This document shows positions 26,061 through 33,426 of a DNA stretch of 33,426 nucleotides, piece after piece (the first letter of the stretch is position 1; each line of letters opens with the position of its first letter). Both the position numbers and the translations under genes were made by a program. Source of the stretch: Acetobacteraceae bacterium (GTDB lineage: Bacteria > Pseudomonadota > Alphaproteobacteria > Acetobacterales > Acetobacteraceae); assembly GCA_019750465.1 (NCBI GenBank), contig JAIEOP010000457.1, forward strand, positions 1 through 33,426, given 5' to 3'. A model generated the notes under the pieces. That model made no database searches, was not told the DNA's origin, and saw only the letters and a program-made list of their open reading frames with translations.

Positions 26061-26912
26061 ATGCCCTACGCCCCATCCGACGGCGCGCGCCTCTGGTACG
26101 AGGAAGCCGGCACCGGCCACCCCATCCTGTTCCTCCACGAATTCGGCGCCGACCACCGCGACTGGGAGGACCAGATGCGGTTCTTCTCCCGCGAGTACCG
26201 CTGCATCGCCTATGCGGCCCGCGGCTACCCGCCCTCCGACGTGCCGACCGACCCGGGGCTCTATGGCCAGGACTTCTCGGTCGCCGATGCGGTGGCGGTG
26301 CTGCGGCACCTCGGCATCGCGCGGGCGCACATCGTCGGGCTGTCGATGGGCGCCTTCGCCGCCCTGCTGTTCGGCATCCGCCATCCGGGGATGGCCAGCG
26401 CCATCGTCGCCGCCGGCGTCGGCTCCGGCTCGCCGCGGGCGGAGCAGGCGGCGTTCCGCGCGCAATGCCGGGAGAAGGGGGAGGCGCTGATCGCGCAGGG
26501 ATGGGCTGGCGCGCAGGCCGAGGAGACCGGGCACTCGCCCACCCGCATCCAGCTCAGGAAGAAGGACCCGCGCGGCTGGGCGGCCTACATGGAACGCCTG
26601 GCGCAGCACTCCGGGCCGGGCACCGGCTTGACCATGAAGCACTACCAGGGGGAGCGGGATTCGATCCTTGACTGGGAGGCGGAGCTGCGGCGGATGACGG
26701 TGCCGACGCTGCTCGCCGTCGGCGACGAGGACTGGCCCTGCATCGAGGCCAACATCTTCCTTAAGCGCGTGCTGCCCAATGCCGGGCTGTGGATGCATCC
26801 GCGCACCGGCCACGCGATCAACCTGGAGGAGCCCGCGGCCTTCAACGCCGCCGTGCAGTCCTTCCTCTCGACCGTCGAGCGCGGGCGGTGGAGCCTCGAC
26901 GCGGCGGGCTGA
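26061..26912 (+). CDS. Alpha/beta-fold hydrolase
   Basis: 283-residue alpha/beta hydrolase, probably cytosolic (no signal peptide). The nucleophile elbow is GLSMGAF with Ser95; the acid is in AVGDEDW (Asp222 or Asp224), and the base is His251 in RTGHAIN. The oxyanion segment is LHEFGAD (25-31) rather than the more common HGxG. A Cap region spans about 130-200. AGGAGGAG lies 10 bases before the ATG. Its stop directly abuts the stop of the convergent Uma2 gene with no spacer. Esterase, lactonase or C-C bond hydrolase activity cannot be separated by sequence. Confidence 0.92.
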   Translation: MPYAPSDGARLWYEEAGTGHPILFLHEFGADHRDWEDQMRFFSREYRCIAYAARGYPPSDVPTDPGLYGQDFSVADAVAVLRHLGIARAHIVGLSMGAFAALLFGIRHPGMASAIVAAGVGSGSPRAEQAAFRAQCREKGEALIAQGWAGAQAEETGHSPTRIQLRKKDPRGWAAYMERLAQHSGPGTGLTMKHYQGERDSILDWEAELRRMTVPTLLAVGDEDWPCIEANIFLKRVLPNAGLWMHPRTGHAINLEEPAAFNAAVQSFLSTVERGRWSLDAAG

Positions 26913-27464
26913 TCAGTCGAGCAGCCCGGCGTAGAGTTCGGCGAGCGGCAGGGTCAGGCCGAATTCAGGCAGCACCAGAGCTTCGTGCTCCTGCCGCTCC
27001 GCGAAGCCGTCGTCGCGGGCGCAGACCAGCGCGATCGGCGCGTCCTGGGCGAGCATGACGTAGCGCGACAGGCTGGGGAGGGCAGCGTATTCGGCCCGCT
27101 TCACGCCGCGGTCGATCGCCGCGCTGGACGCGGACAGTACCTCGACGACGAGCACCGGCTCCGGCACCGCCAGTTCGCGGCCGTGCACAGGGGAGCAGGT
27201 CACCACCAGATCGGGAAACCGGATGCGGGTTCCACGCTCCGTGCGCACGCCGACATCGGATCGGAACGTCCGGCAGGGTCCCCCCCGCAGCGCCCGCCGC
27301 AACGCTTCTTCAAGTCGTGCCGCCAATTCGCTGTGGTTGAGCGTGCCGCCAACCATGGCGACGGGCTGCACGCCGTCCCATTCAAACCGTTCGTCCTGGA
27401 GCGGAACCCAATCCAGGAACTCCTCCAGCGTCCGCGGCGGCATGAAGGCGAGGGCTGCGCTCAT
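26913..27464 (-). CDS. Uma2 family (DUF820) PD-(D/E)XK-like protein
   Basis: 183 residues of the Uma2 family, a restriction-endonuclease-like fold common in cyanobacteria and GC-rich bacteria. Family features: TLEEFLDWVPLQDERFEWDGVQPVAMVGGTLNHSELAARL (13-52), IRFPDLVVT with the putative active-site Asp (about 81-89), and PVLVVEVLSASS with the putative catalytic Glu (about 102-113). Biological role is not established. It lies 40 bp downstream of uup on the same strand and may be the last gene of a phd-like/uup/uma2 transcript. Confidence 0.93.
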   Translation of the reverse strand: MSAALAFMPPRTLEEFLDWVPLQDERFEWDGVQPVAMVGGTLNHSELAARLEEALRRALRGGPCRTFRSDVGVRTERGTRIRFPDLVVTCSPVHGRELAVPEPVLVVEVLSASSAAIDRGVKRAEYAALPSLSRYVMLAQDAPIALVCARDDGFAERQEHEALVLPEFGLTLPLAELYAGLLD

Positions 27465-27504
27465 GCCCGCATCCTAGCACGCCGGGCGACCCGGCGCAGC
27501 GGAA

Positions 27505-29331
27505 TCACCCCGCGGCCTCGATCTCCTCCCGCAGCATCTCCAGCGCCAGCCACTCCTCCTCCGCGGCCGCAAGCGCCGCCTGCTTCTCCGCCAGCGCCGT
27601 GCTGAACCGCTCGAAGCGCCCACGGTCGCGGGCGTAGAGCGTGGGATCGGCCAGCGCCCGGCGCAGCGGCGCGATTTCCCGCCCCAACGCTTCCATCCGC
27701 GCCGGCAGCGCGCCGAGCGCGTGCAGCTGCGCCGGGTTCAGCCGACGCCTCGCCACGGCCGCCGCCGGTGCGGCCGCTTCCACCTTCATCGCCGCCGCCG
27801 TGATGCCCGTCGCCGCGAACGCTTCCACCCCGCGGCCGCGCTGCGCCACCATGTCGGTGTAGCCGCCGGCATACTCCTGCCAGCGCCCGTCGCCCTCCGC
27901 CACGATCACGCTCGTCGCCACGCGGTCGAGGAAGTCGCGGTCATGGCTCACCACCAGCGCGGTGCCCGCGTACTCCGCCAGCACCTCCTCCAGCAGATCG
28001 AGCGTCTCCAGGTCGAGGTCGTTGGTCGGCTCGTCCAGCACCAGCAGGTTGGAGGGTTTCGACAGCGCCCGCGCCAGCAGCAGCCGCCCCCGCTCGCCGC
28101 CCGAAAGCGCGCCCACCGCGGTGCGCGCCTGGTCGGGCTGGAACAGGAAATCCTTCATGTAGCCGATGACGTGCCGCGCCTGGCCGCCGACGAAGACCGT
28201 GTCGCCCCGCCCGCCGGTCAGCGTCTCGGCGAGCGACAGCGCCGGATCCAGCGCCTCCCGCTTCTGGTCGAGCGTCACCATGGCAAGCCCGGTGCCGAGC
28301 CGCACCACCCCCTCGTCCGGCGCGAGCATGCCCGTCAGCAGGTTGAGCAGCGTGGTCTTGCCCGCGCCGTTCGGCCCGACCAGCCCCACCCGGTCGCCGC
28401 GCAGGATCCGGGTGGAGAAGCCATGCACCACCGGCGGCGCGTCGCCGTAGCGCTTCGCGATCCCCTTGGCCTCGATGACCAGCGAGCCCAATCCCGCGCC
28501 CTCGGCCGCCGCCATGCGTACCGTGCCCGTGGGCTTGAGCGCCTCGCGCCGGCGCCGGCGCAGCGCCGCCAGCTCCCCGACCCGGCGCATGTTGCGCTTG
28601 CGCCGCGCCGTCACGCCGTAGCGCAGCCAGTGCTCCTCCCGCACGATCCGGCGGTCCAGCTTGTGGCGGTCGCGCTCCTCCTCCTCCAGCACCTGGTCCC
28701 GCCAGGCTTCGAACCCCGAGAAGCCCTGCTCCAGCCGCCGCGTCACGCCGCGGTCGAGCCAGACCATGGCCCGCGTCAGGCTCCCGAGGAACCGCCGGTC
28801 GTGGCTGATCAGCACCAGCGCGGTGCCGCGCATGCCGGCCAGTTCCCGCTCCAGCCAGGCGATCGCCGGCAGGTCGAGGTGGTTGGTCGGCTCGTCCAGC
28901 AGCAGGATGTCGGGAGACGGGGCCAGCACGCGCACCAGCGCCGCCCGCCGCGCCTCGCCGCCCGAAAGCCGGGCCGGAGCTTCCTCGCCCGTCAGGCCGA
29001 GCGCGGCCAGCAGGGTGCGTGCCCGGTGCGGATCGTCCGCCGGGCCGAGGCCCGCCGCCACGTAGTCCCAGACCGTGCCGTGCCCGCCGAGCTCGGGCTC
29101 CTGCGGCAGGGTGCGCAGCGTGGTGCCGGGCTGGAGGAAGCGCGTTCCCCCGCCATGCGGCTCGATCTCGCCGGCGGCGATGCGCAGCAGCGTCGATTTG
29201 CCGCTGCCGTTGCGCCCGACCAGCGCCAGCCGCTCCCCGGCCGAGACGGACAGCGTGGCGCCGTCCAGCAACGGCGTGGTGCCGATGGCGTGGCGGACGT
29301 CCTGCAGGAGCAGCAGCGGGGGAGGGGCCAT
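27505..29331 (-). CDS. uup: ABC-F family ATPase (Uup-like)
   Basis: 608-residue soluble protein with two ABC domains and no membrane part. Domain 1 has Walker A GRNGSGKST (39-47), signature LSGGEARR and Walker B ILLLDEPTNHLD. Domain 2 has GPNGAGKTT, LSGGERGR and LLVLDEPTNDLD. The linker between them is Arg/Lys-rich (about 215-275, P-site tRNA interaction motif). The last about 90 residues are a charged helical C-terminal domain like the DNA-binding coiled coil of Uup. Uup is linked to precise transposon excision, ribosome assembly and replication-fork intermediates. Gaps of 34 and 40 bp to neighbours suggest an operon. Confidence 0.93.
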   Translation of the reverse strand: MAPPPLLLLQDVRHAIGTTPLLDGATLSVSAGERLALVGRNGSGKSTLLRIAAGEIEPHGGGTRFLQPGTTLRTLPQEPELGGHGTVWDYVAAGLGPADDPHRARTLLAALGLTGEEAPARLSGGEARRAALVRVLAPSPDILLLDEPTNHLDLPAIAWLERELAGMRGTALVLISHDRRFLGSLTRAMVWLDRGVTRRLEQGFSGFEAWRDQVLEEEERDRHKLDRRIVREEHWLRYGVTARRKRNMRRVGELAALRRRRREALKPTGTVRMAAAEGAGLGSLVIEAKGIAKRYGDAPPVVHGFSTRILRGDRVGLVGPNGAGKTTLLNLLTGMLAPDEGVVRLGTGLAMVTLDQKREALDPALSLAETLTGGRGDTVFVGGQARHVIGYMKDFLFQPDQARTAVGALSGGERGRLLLARALSKPSNLLVLDEPTNDLDLETLDLLEEVLAEYAGTALVVSHDRDFLDRVATSVIVAEGDGRWQEYAGGYTDMVAQRGRGVEAFAATGITAAAMKVEAAAPAAAVARRRLNPAQLHALGALPARMEALGREIAPLRRALADPTLYARDRGRFERFSTALAEKQAALAAAEEEWLALEMLREEIEAAG

Positions 29332-29365
29332 GCGGGCGTGGGCATCCCCCGTCCCCGCGCAGGAA

Positions 29366-29641
29366 TCAAGGCTTGCCGCCGCTCTCGCCCTCGATCACCG
29401 GCGGCCGCGGCGCCGCCGCCCAGAGCCGCCGATAGACATCGAGCGGCAGCAGCACGAAGGCCTCCCGGCCATGCCGGGTGAGCACCAGGGGGCTGCGCAG
29501 CGCCGCCTCGACGAAGCTCGGGATGACGTTCTCGACGCGGTCGATGTCGGTGCGCGGCATGCCTTCGAGGCCCGGCGCCGGATCGGCCGGCGCGGCGGTC
29601 GCGATCGCCTCGTCGCCGGTCGTGTTCCTGCCCCGCGCCAT
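29366..29641 (-). CDS. Phd/YefM-like antitoxin, no partner toxin
   Basis: 91 residues. The centre, DRVENVIPSFVEAALRSPLVLTRHGREAFVLLPLDVYRRLW (about 33-73), looks like the Phd/YefM fold, in which a helix is followed by p-hv-x-hv-T-k-hG-x-x-hhvl and eeYxrL. A short Ala/Gly-rich N-terminal extension and C-terminal tail are unremarkable. Known family members repress their own operon and neutralise RelE- or Doc-type toxins, but no toxin reading frame lies on either side: uup follows 34 bp downstream. It could be a solitary DNA-binding regulator. Assignment rests on a short motif. Confidence 0.6.
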   Translation of the reverse strand: MARGRNTTGDEAIATAAPADPAPGLEGMPRTDIDRVENVIPSFVEAALRSPLVLTRHGREAFVLLPLDVYRRLWAAAPRPPVIEGESGGKP

Positions 29642-29731
29642 CCAACCTCCTGGACCCCTGGTCCGCGCACCGGCTCATGCACCCCGGCAGCGCGGGGACG
29701 CAATCGCTTCCGCGGCCCTATCCTGCCGTCA

Positions 29732-29807
29732 CTAAGCAGGCTTTCATGGCTTGGCCCACACATCGTGTGGTCCAAGCCATTGTAGCGAAAGCCTGCTTAG
29801 GTTTTTT
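29732..29807 (+). terminator. Large 29-bp-stem hairpin followed by T6
   Basis: Three stacked perfect arms: CTAAGCAGGCTTTC (29732-29745) with its complement at 29787-29800; ATGGCTTGG (29746-29754) with CCAAGCCAT (29772-29780); and CCACAC (29756-29761) with GTGTGG (29765-29770), closed by an ATC loop. A 6-base bulge lies on the right side (29781-29786), and one unpaired base on each side of the inner stem. GTTTTTTG follows at once, the form of an intrinsic terminator for plus-strand transcription. No plus-strand gene lies upstream, so it may be an attenuator for the lipoprotein gene or a palindromic repeat. Confidence 0.65.
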
Positions 29808-29841
29808 GTCGGGCGCAAACCTCCAGAGGTTTGCTTAGGTT
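29794..29841 (+). repeat. Direct repeat bracketing a second hairpin
   Basis: TGCTTAGGTT occurs at 29794-29803 and again at 29832-29841. Between them is the hairpin GCAAACCTC/GAGGTTTGC (29815-29834) with a 2-base loop. AGGTTT at 29799-29804 can also pair with AAACCT at 29817-29822, which would compete with that hairpin. Confidence 0.6.
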
Positions 29842-29939
29842 CCGCCACCATAGGCTCATCCATCCGGGGTATCCGACCACTGGCGAACCGAGCGCGCGGT
29901 TGTTACCGTGCGTTCGGGAACCGTCACCGGATAAGTACC

Positions 29940-30938
29940 ATGTCAAGCCGCAGCCATCGGGCCATCGCCGCCGTCACCGCCGCCGCCCTGCTGGCCGGCT
30001 GCGTCACCACCCGCGGCCAGCGCATCGGCGCCGATGACGGCATGGATGCCTGCCGTGCTCAGCTCGTGGCGCTCGACTCCACCGGCGACTTCTTCGCCGA
30101 GGACATCCTGAAGGGCGCGGCGGCCGGCGCGCTGGCCGGCGCGCTGATTGGCGGTCTCGCCACCGGCCGCTGGCAGGGCGCGCTGATCGGCGCCGGCGCC
30201 GGCCTCGCCGCCGGCGCGGCCACCGGCTACCTCGTGGCGTTGCAGCAGCGCAGCGCCGACCAGGCGGCGCTGAATGCCAGCCTCTCCTCCGACCTGGCGC
30301 GCGAGAACGCCCAGCTCGACCGCACGCAGGTGGCCTTCGACCAGCTCATGGAATGCCGCTTCAACCGCGCCCAGCAGGTCCGCGAGGCCTACCGCGCCGG
30401 CCGCCTGCCGCAGGGCGTGGCCGAGGCGCAGATGGCCGATGTCCGCGCCCGGGCGCAGCGCGACATCGCGCTGGCCCGCACCATCAGCGAGCGCATCGGC
30501 ACCCGCGGCGCCGAGTTCGACACCGCCATCGAGACCGTCGCCCCCGGCACCAAGAACAGCGTGCTCGCCGGCAAGTCCGGCGCGGCGACCGTCAGCACCC
30601 GCACCGCGGCCGTGGTGCCGCTGCGGCTGCGGCCCGACCCGGGCTCGCCGATCATCGGCAGCGTGCCGGCGCAGCAGGCGGTGCAGGTCCGCCCCGCCAC
30701 CGGCGGCTTCGCGCAGGTGCAGGCGGCCGGCGGGCGCGTCGGCTATGCCGAGGCCTCGGCCTTCCGCGGCACGCCGGCGGCGCGCGCCTCCGGCGGCATC
30801 GACCCGGCGACCATGGGGACGAGTGGCGGTGACGTCCGCACCCTCGCCGCCTCCAACATCGCCCGACGCGAGAATTTCACCGACGCCGTCGCAACGGCCG
30901 AGCGCGCCTCCTCCAGCGGCTTCGAGCTGGCGAGTTGA
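29940..30938 (+). CDS. Glycine-zipper lipoprotein with SH3-like C-terminal region
   Basis: 332 residues. The signal peptide ends in lipobox LLAGC (Cys21, Val at +2), so an outer-membrane lipoprotein is likely. Residues about 58-90 form a glycine zipper (GAAAGALAGALIGGLATG... GALIGAGAGLAAGAATGYL), a membrane-inserting or oligomerising motif. A helical, probably coiled-coil region (about 95-185) follows. Then comes a segment resembling a bacterial SH3 domain (VVPLRLRPDPGSPIIGSVPAQQAVQV, about 222-247, then GGRVGYAEASAF). The ATG at 29940 gives a proper signal peptide. Its stop overlaps the TTG start of the WD40-caspase gene. Specific function unknown; envelope anchoring of its partner is an inference. 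Confidence 0.87.
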   Translation: MSSRSHRAIAAVTAAALLAGCVTTRGQRIGADDGMDACRAQLVALDSTGDFFAEDILKGAAAGALAGALIGGLATGRWQGALIGAGAGLAAGAATGYLVALQQRSADQAALNASLSSDLARENAQLDRTQVAFDQLMECRFNRAQQVREAYRAGRLPQGVAEAQMADVRARAQRDIALARTISERIGTRGAEFDTAIETVAPGTKNSVLAGKSGAATVSTRTAAVVPLRLRPDPGSPIIGSVPAQQAVQVRPATGGFAQVQAAGGRVGYAEASAFRGTPAARASGGIDPATMGTSGGDVRTLAASNIARRENFTDAVATAERASSSGFELAS

Positions 30939-33426
30939 GCCGCGGGCGGGACGCCGCCGCGCGGGGCGCCGCCCCGCGCCCCGGTGCCCGCCTGGCGCGG
31001 GCCGCCCTCGGGCTTGTGCTCCTCGTCGCGGCGGGGCTTGGCCTCGCCGCGCCTCTTCTTGCCCAGGCACCGCCTGCCGGCCCGTCGCCCAACCCATCGC
31101 GCGGCATCATCCCGATCCAGCCGCCGGAGCCGCAGCGCCCGCCGGCGGGGCGCATCGCCGAACCACCGCAGGCGCCGATCCTGCGGGTGGAGGCCGGCAC
31201 GCATATCGCGCCGGTCCGCCGCCTCGCCCTCGATTCCGCCGGCCGGCTGCTGGCGACCGTGTCGGACGACAAGACGCTCCGGCTCTGGTCGCTGCCGGAT
31301 GGCGGGGCGCGCGGCGTGCTGCGCCCCCCGATCGGCGCCGAGCAGGAGGGCGAGCTCTACGCCGTGGCGCTGAGCCCGGACGGCGCCCGCGCCTTCGCCG
31401 CCGGCTACACCGCGCGCAGCTGGGACGGCAGCTTCGCCATCTATGTGTTCGACACCGCCACCGGCCGCCTGGCCGCGCTGCTCGGCGGCCTGCCCGCGCC
31501 GGTGCTCGATCTCGCCATCTCGCCGGAGGGCGACCGCCTGGCCGCGGGCTTCGCCGGCCGTGGCGGCGTGCGGGTCTGGGATGCGCGCAGCGGCCGCCCC
31601 GTCTGGGAGGACATGGCGCCGGGCAGCTACGGCGGCGCGGTGCGCGGCCTGGCCTTCGATGTGCGCCAGGGCCGGCTGGCCGTGACCGCGGCCGATGGGC
31701 GGGTCCGCGTCTACGACAATGCCGGGCGCAAGGTCGCGGAGCGGGTGCCGCAGGCGGGGGCGCGGCCCTATGGCCTGGCCTTCTCGCCGGATGGCACGCT
31801 GCTCGCGGTCGGGTACGAGGACAGGCTGCGGGTCGACCTGCTCGCCGCGTCCGACCTGCGCACCGTCTTCGCCCCCGACGTCTCCGGCCTCGCCGGGGAA
31901 GGGCTGCCGGCGGTGGGCTGGGCGGCGGACGGGCAGGGCGGGGTGCAGCTGCATGCCGGCGGCTACGCGCGCTCCGGCGTCGCCCGCTCGGGCGAGGCGG
32001 CGCCGCGCAGCTTCGTCATCCGGCGCTGGGTCGATTTCGGCCTGGGTCCGAGCACGGACATCCCCGCGGCACGCGATGCCATCGGCCAGATCCTGGCCGT
32101 GCCGGGCGGTGGCCTGGTCTACGCCGCGGCGGATCCGGGCTGGGGCCGGGTCGCGCCCGATGGCAGCCTGGCTCGCGCGCCGACGCCGGCGGCGCTGGAG
32201 CCACGCGCGGTCGGGCGGTCCCTGGCGATTTCGCCGGAGGGCACGCGGCTGCGCTTCAGCAGCGACGCGCGGACCCTGGTCTTCGATGCCGGCATCGGCC
32301 GCCTCTCGCCTGCGGAGATCGATGCCGGGGGCTTGTTCCTGTCGCCCCGCACCACCGGCGCGCGGGTGCCGATCCAGGATTGGCGCGACACCAACCGCCC
32401 ACGGCTCGGCCAGGCGGCGCTGCGGCTCGATGCGGGGGAGTTCTCGCGCAGCCTGGCGCTGCTGCCGCGCGACGAGGGCTTCGTGCTCGGCACCGATACG
32501 CATCTGCGGGTCTTCGACATGGCCGGGCGCCAACTCGACTCCGTGGCGCTGCCGGCCATCGCCTGGGGCGTGGCGGTGGCGGAGAACGGCGTGGTCGCGG
32601 CGGCGCTCGGCGACGGCACGCTGCGCTGGTTCGGGCCCGGGCCGGCCGGCGGCAGGCTGGAGGAGCGCGCGGCGCTCTTCGTCCATGCCGATGCCCGGCG
32701 CTGGGTTGCCTGGACGCCCGAAGGACTGTTCGACCATGCCCCGGAGGGTGGGCAGGAGCTGGTCGGCGTCCACCTCAACCGCGGCCGCGCCCAGACCCCC
32801 GAATGGGCGAGCTTCCGCCAGGCCTACCGCGCGCTCTTCGCGCCGGCCGAGCTGCGCGCCCGGCTGACCGGCGATGCGGCGCCGGCCGGGGCGCGGATCG
32901 CGGCGCTCGGCGACATGCGCGAGGCGATCGGGCGGCTGCCGGTGGTGGCCGCGCGCTCCGCCTGCGCCGTGCTGGCCGGGGGCGAATGCCGCAGCGTCGC
33001 GCTGGCGCCGGCCATCACCGTGCCGCCGGAAAGCACGGGCCTGCGCCTGACCCTCAGCGCGGAGGATCGCGGCCTTGGCCTCGGGCCGGTGGATGCGCTG
33101 GTGAACGACCGCATCGCCGCGCGCGGCGCCCCGCCGGCGCTGAAGGATGCGCCGGCGACGACTCGCGGCGCGCTGGGCGAGGTGGTGCTGGAGGTGCCGC
33201 TCGACCCCGGGCCGAACCGCATCAGCACGCGCCTCTATGCCGAGGACCGCGTGCTGTTCGCCGAGGGGCCGAGCTTCGAGCTGCGGCGCGAGGGCGAGCG
33301 CGCGCCGCCGGTGGATACGGGCCGGCTGCTGGTGCTCGCCGTCGGCGTGGACCGCTACGCCAACCGCAGCCTCGACCTGCGCTTCGCGGTGGCGGATGCG
33401 CGCACCGTGGCGGAGACGCTGCGCCG
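30935..33426 (+). CDS. Exported WD40-repeat protein with C-terminal caspase-like domain (partial)
   Basis: 830 residues are visible and the frame runs off the window. The only credible start is TTG at 30935, overlapping the upstream stop (TTGA): it yields an Arg-rich N-terminus, a hydrophobic core (about 23-42) and an AQA cleavage site at 43-45. No in-frame ATG provides a signal peptide. A Pro-rich linker leads to WD40-type blades from about residue 95 (VSDDKTLRLW at 109-118, GVRVWDARSGR, GRVRVYDNAGR, LRVFDMAGR). Residues about 588-620 (WVAWTPEGLFDHAPEGGQELVG) are a module common in WD40-caspase proteins. A beta-rich segment follows, then LLVLAVGVDRYANRSLDLRFAVADARTV from about 797 begins a peptidase C14 domain. 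Its catalytic His and Cys lie beyond the window, so activity is unproven. Confidence 0.85.
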   Translation, partial: MSRGRDAAARGAAPRPGARLARAALGLVLLVAAGLGLAAPLLAQAPPAGPSPNPSRGIIPIQPPEPQRPPAGRIAEPPQAPILRVEAGTHIAPVRRLALDSAGRLLATVSDDKTLRLWSLPDGGARGVLRPPIGAEQEGELYAVALSPDGARAFAAGYTARSWDGSFAIYVFDTATGRLAALLGGLPAPVLDLAISPEGDRLAAGFAGRGGVRVWDARSGRPVWEDMAPGSYGGAVRGLAFDVRQGRLAVTAADGRVRVYDNAGRKVAERVPQAGARPYGLAFSPDGTLLAVGYEDRLRVDLLAASDLRTVFAPDVSGLAGEGLPAVGWAADGQGGVQLHAGGYARSGVARSGEAAPRSFVIRRWVDFGLGPSTDIPAARDAIGQILAVPGGGLVYAAADPGWGRVAPDGSLARAPTPAALEPRAVGRSLAISPEGTRLRFSSDARTLVFDAGIGRLSPAEIDAGGLFLSPRTTGARVPIQDWRDTNRPRLGQAALRLDAGEFSRSLALLPRDEGFVLGTDTHLRVFDMAGRQLDSVALPAIAWGVAVAENGVVAAALGDGTLRWFGPGPAGGRLEERAALFVHADARRWVAWTPEGLFDHAPEGGQELVGVHLNRGRAQTPEWASFRQAYRALFAPAELRARLTGDAAPAGARIAALGDMREAIGRLPVVAARSACAVLAGGECRSVALAPAITVPPESTGLRLTLSAEDRGLGLGPVDALVNDRIAARGAPPALKDAPATTRGALGEVVLEVPLDPGPNRISTRLYAEDRVLFAEGPSFELRREGERAPPVDTGRLLVLAVGVDRYANRSLDLRFAVADARTVAETLR

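Larger units (their letters stand above)
29642..29939. other. 298-bp divergent intergenic region, hairpin-rich
   Basis: No gene is supported here. The open frame starting at 29751 simply reads into the lipoprotein gene. The region is visibly less GC-rich than its surroundings between about 29730 and 29850 and contains two hairpins and a 10-bp direct repeat listed separately. No strong -35/-10 pair was found before 29940; GATAAG at 29930 is too close to the ATG unless the message is leaderless. Confidence 0.6.

Noticed and set aside
25954-26076. Longer start for the MFS transporter
   Set aside because: The extra 41 residues are not family-like and would overlap the start of the divergent hydrolase gene.
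27721-29481. 586-codon plus-strand open frame across uup
   Set aside because: Mirror frame of uup with Arg/His/Gln-rich low-complexity product.
30743-32773. 676-codon minus-strand open frame across the WD40 gene
   Set aside because: No motif, skewed composition, and the plus strand has clear WD40 repeats over the same bases.

Overview
The window is a very GC-rich, densely coded stretch of bacterial chromosome with short gaps and many convergent or divergent gene pairs. The gene mix (a Bug-type solute receptor, an orphan coxG/coxD-like pair, a B12-type ribonucleotide reductase, a TIGR03619-like luciferase-fold oxidoreductase, a Uma2-family protein and a WD40-caspase protein) suggests an alphaproteobacterium, most likely Acetobacteraceae of the Roseomonas type. 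That placement is inference from gene content and composition; there is no rRNA or tRNA here to test it.

Layout. 1-1134 (-) holds most of an acyl-CoA dehydrogenase cut by the window edge. 1308-5620 (+) is an RND efflux adaptor and pump. 5634-8731 (-) is a two-gene catabolic unit: an N-acyl-D-amino-acid deacylase followed by a thiamine-diphosphate enzyme. 8925-11348 (+) is a monomeric adenosylcobalamin-dependent ribonucleotide reductase preceded by two NrdR-like boxes exactly 31 bp apart. A 157-bp multi-hairpin element with inverted ends sits right after its stop codon. 11519-12457 (-) is a Bug receptor and 12650-13450 (+) an enoyl-CoA hydratase-like protein. 13526-15342 (-) is a MoxR ATPase (GTG start) and a CoxG-like protein. 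15504-17865 (+) is an ArsB/NhaD-type antiporter and an unrecognised two-TM protein. 18116-19392 (+) is a methylisocitrate lyase-like enzyme and a dual CDGSH iron-sulphur protein. 19406-23501 (-) is a ClC protein, an M20 peptidase and a DUF808 membrane protein, the last two abutting. 23721-24662 (+) is an LLM flavin oxidoreductase, 24715-25953 (-) an MFS exporter and 26061-26912 (+) an alpha/beta hydrolase. 26913-29641 (-) contains a Phd-like antitoxin, the ABC-F protein Uup and a Uma2 protein. 29642-29939 carries a 29-bp-stem hairpin with a T tract and a second hairpin. 29940-33426 (+) is a glycine-zipper/SH3-like lipoprotein translationally coupled, through a TTG start, to a large exported WD40 protein whose C-terminal caspase-like domain runs off the window.

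Most of the window is ordinary metabolic and transport chromosome. The parts most worth attention are the lipoprotein plus exported WD40-caspase pair with its structured upstream region, the NrdR-box arrangement that fixes the RNR start, the palindromic element after the RNR gene, and several enzymes whose usual catalytic residues are moved or replaced. I saw no CRISPR array, tRNA, rRNA, prophage or intact insertion sequence. No gap between genes exceeds 300 bp.
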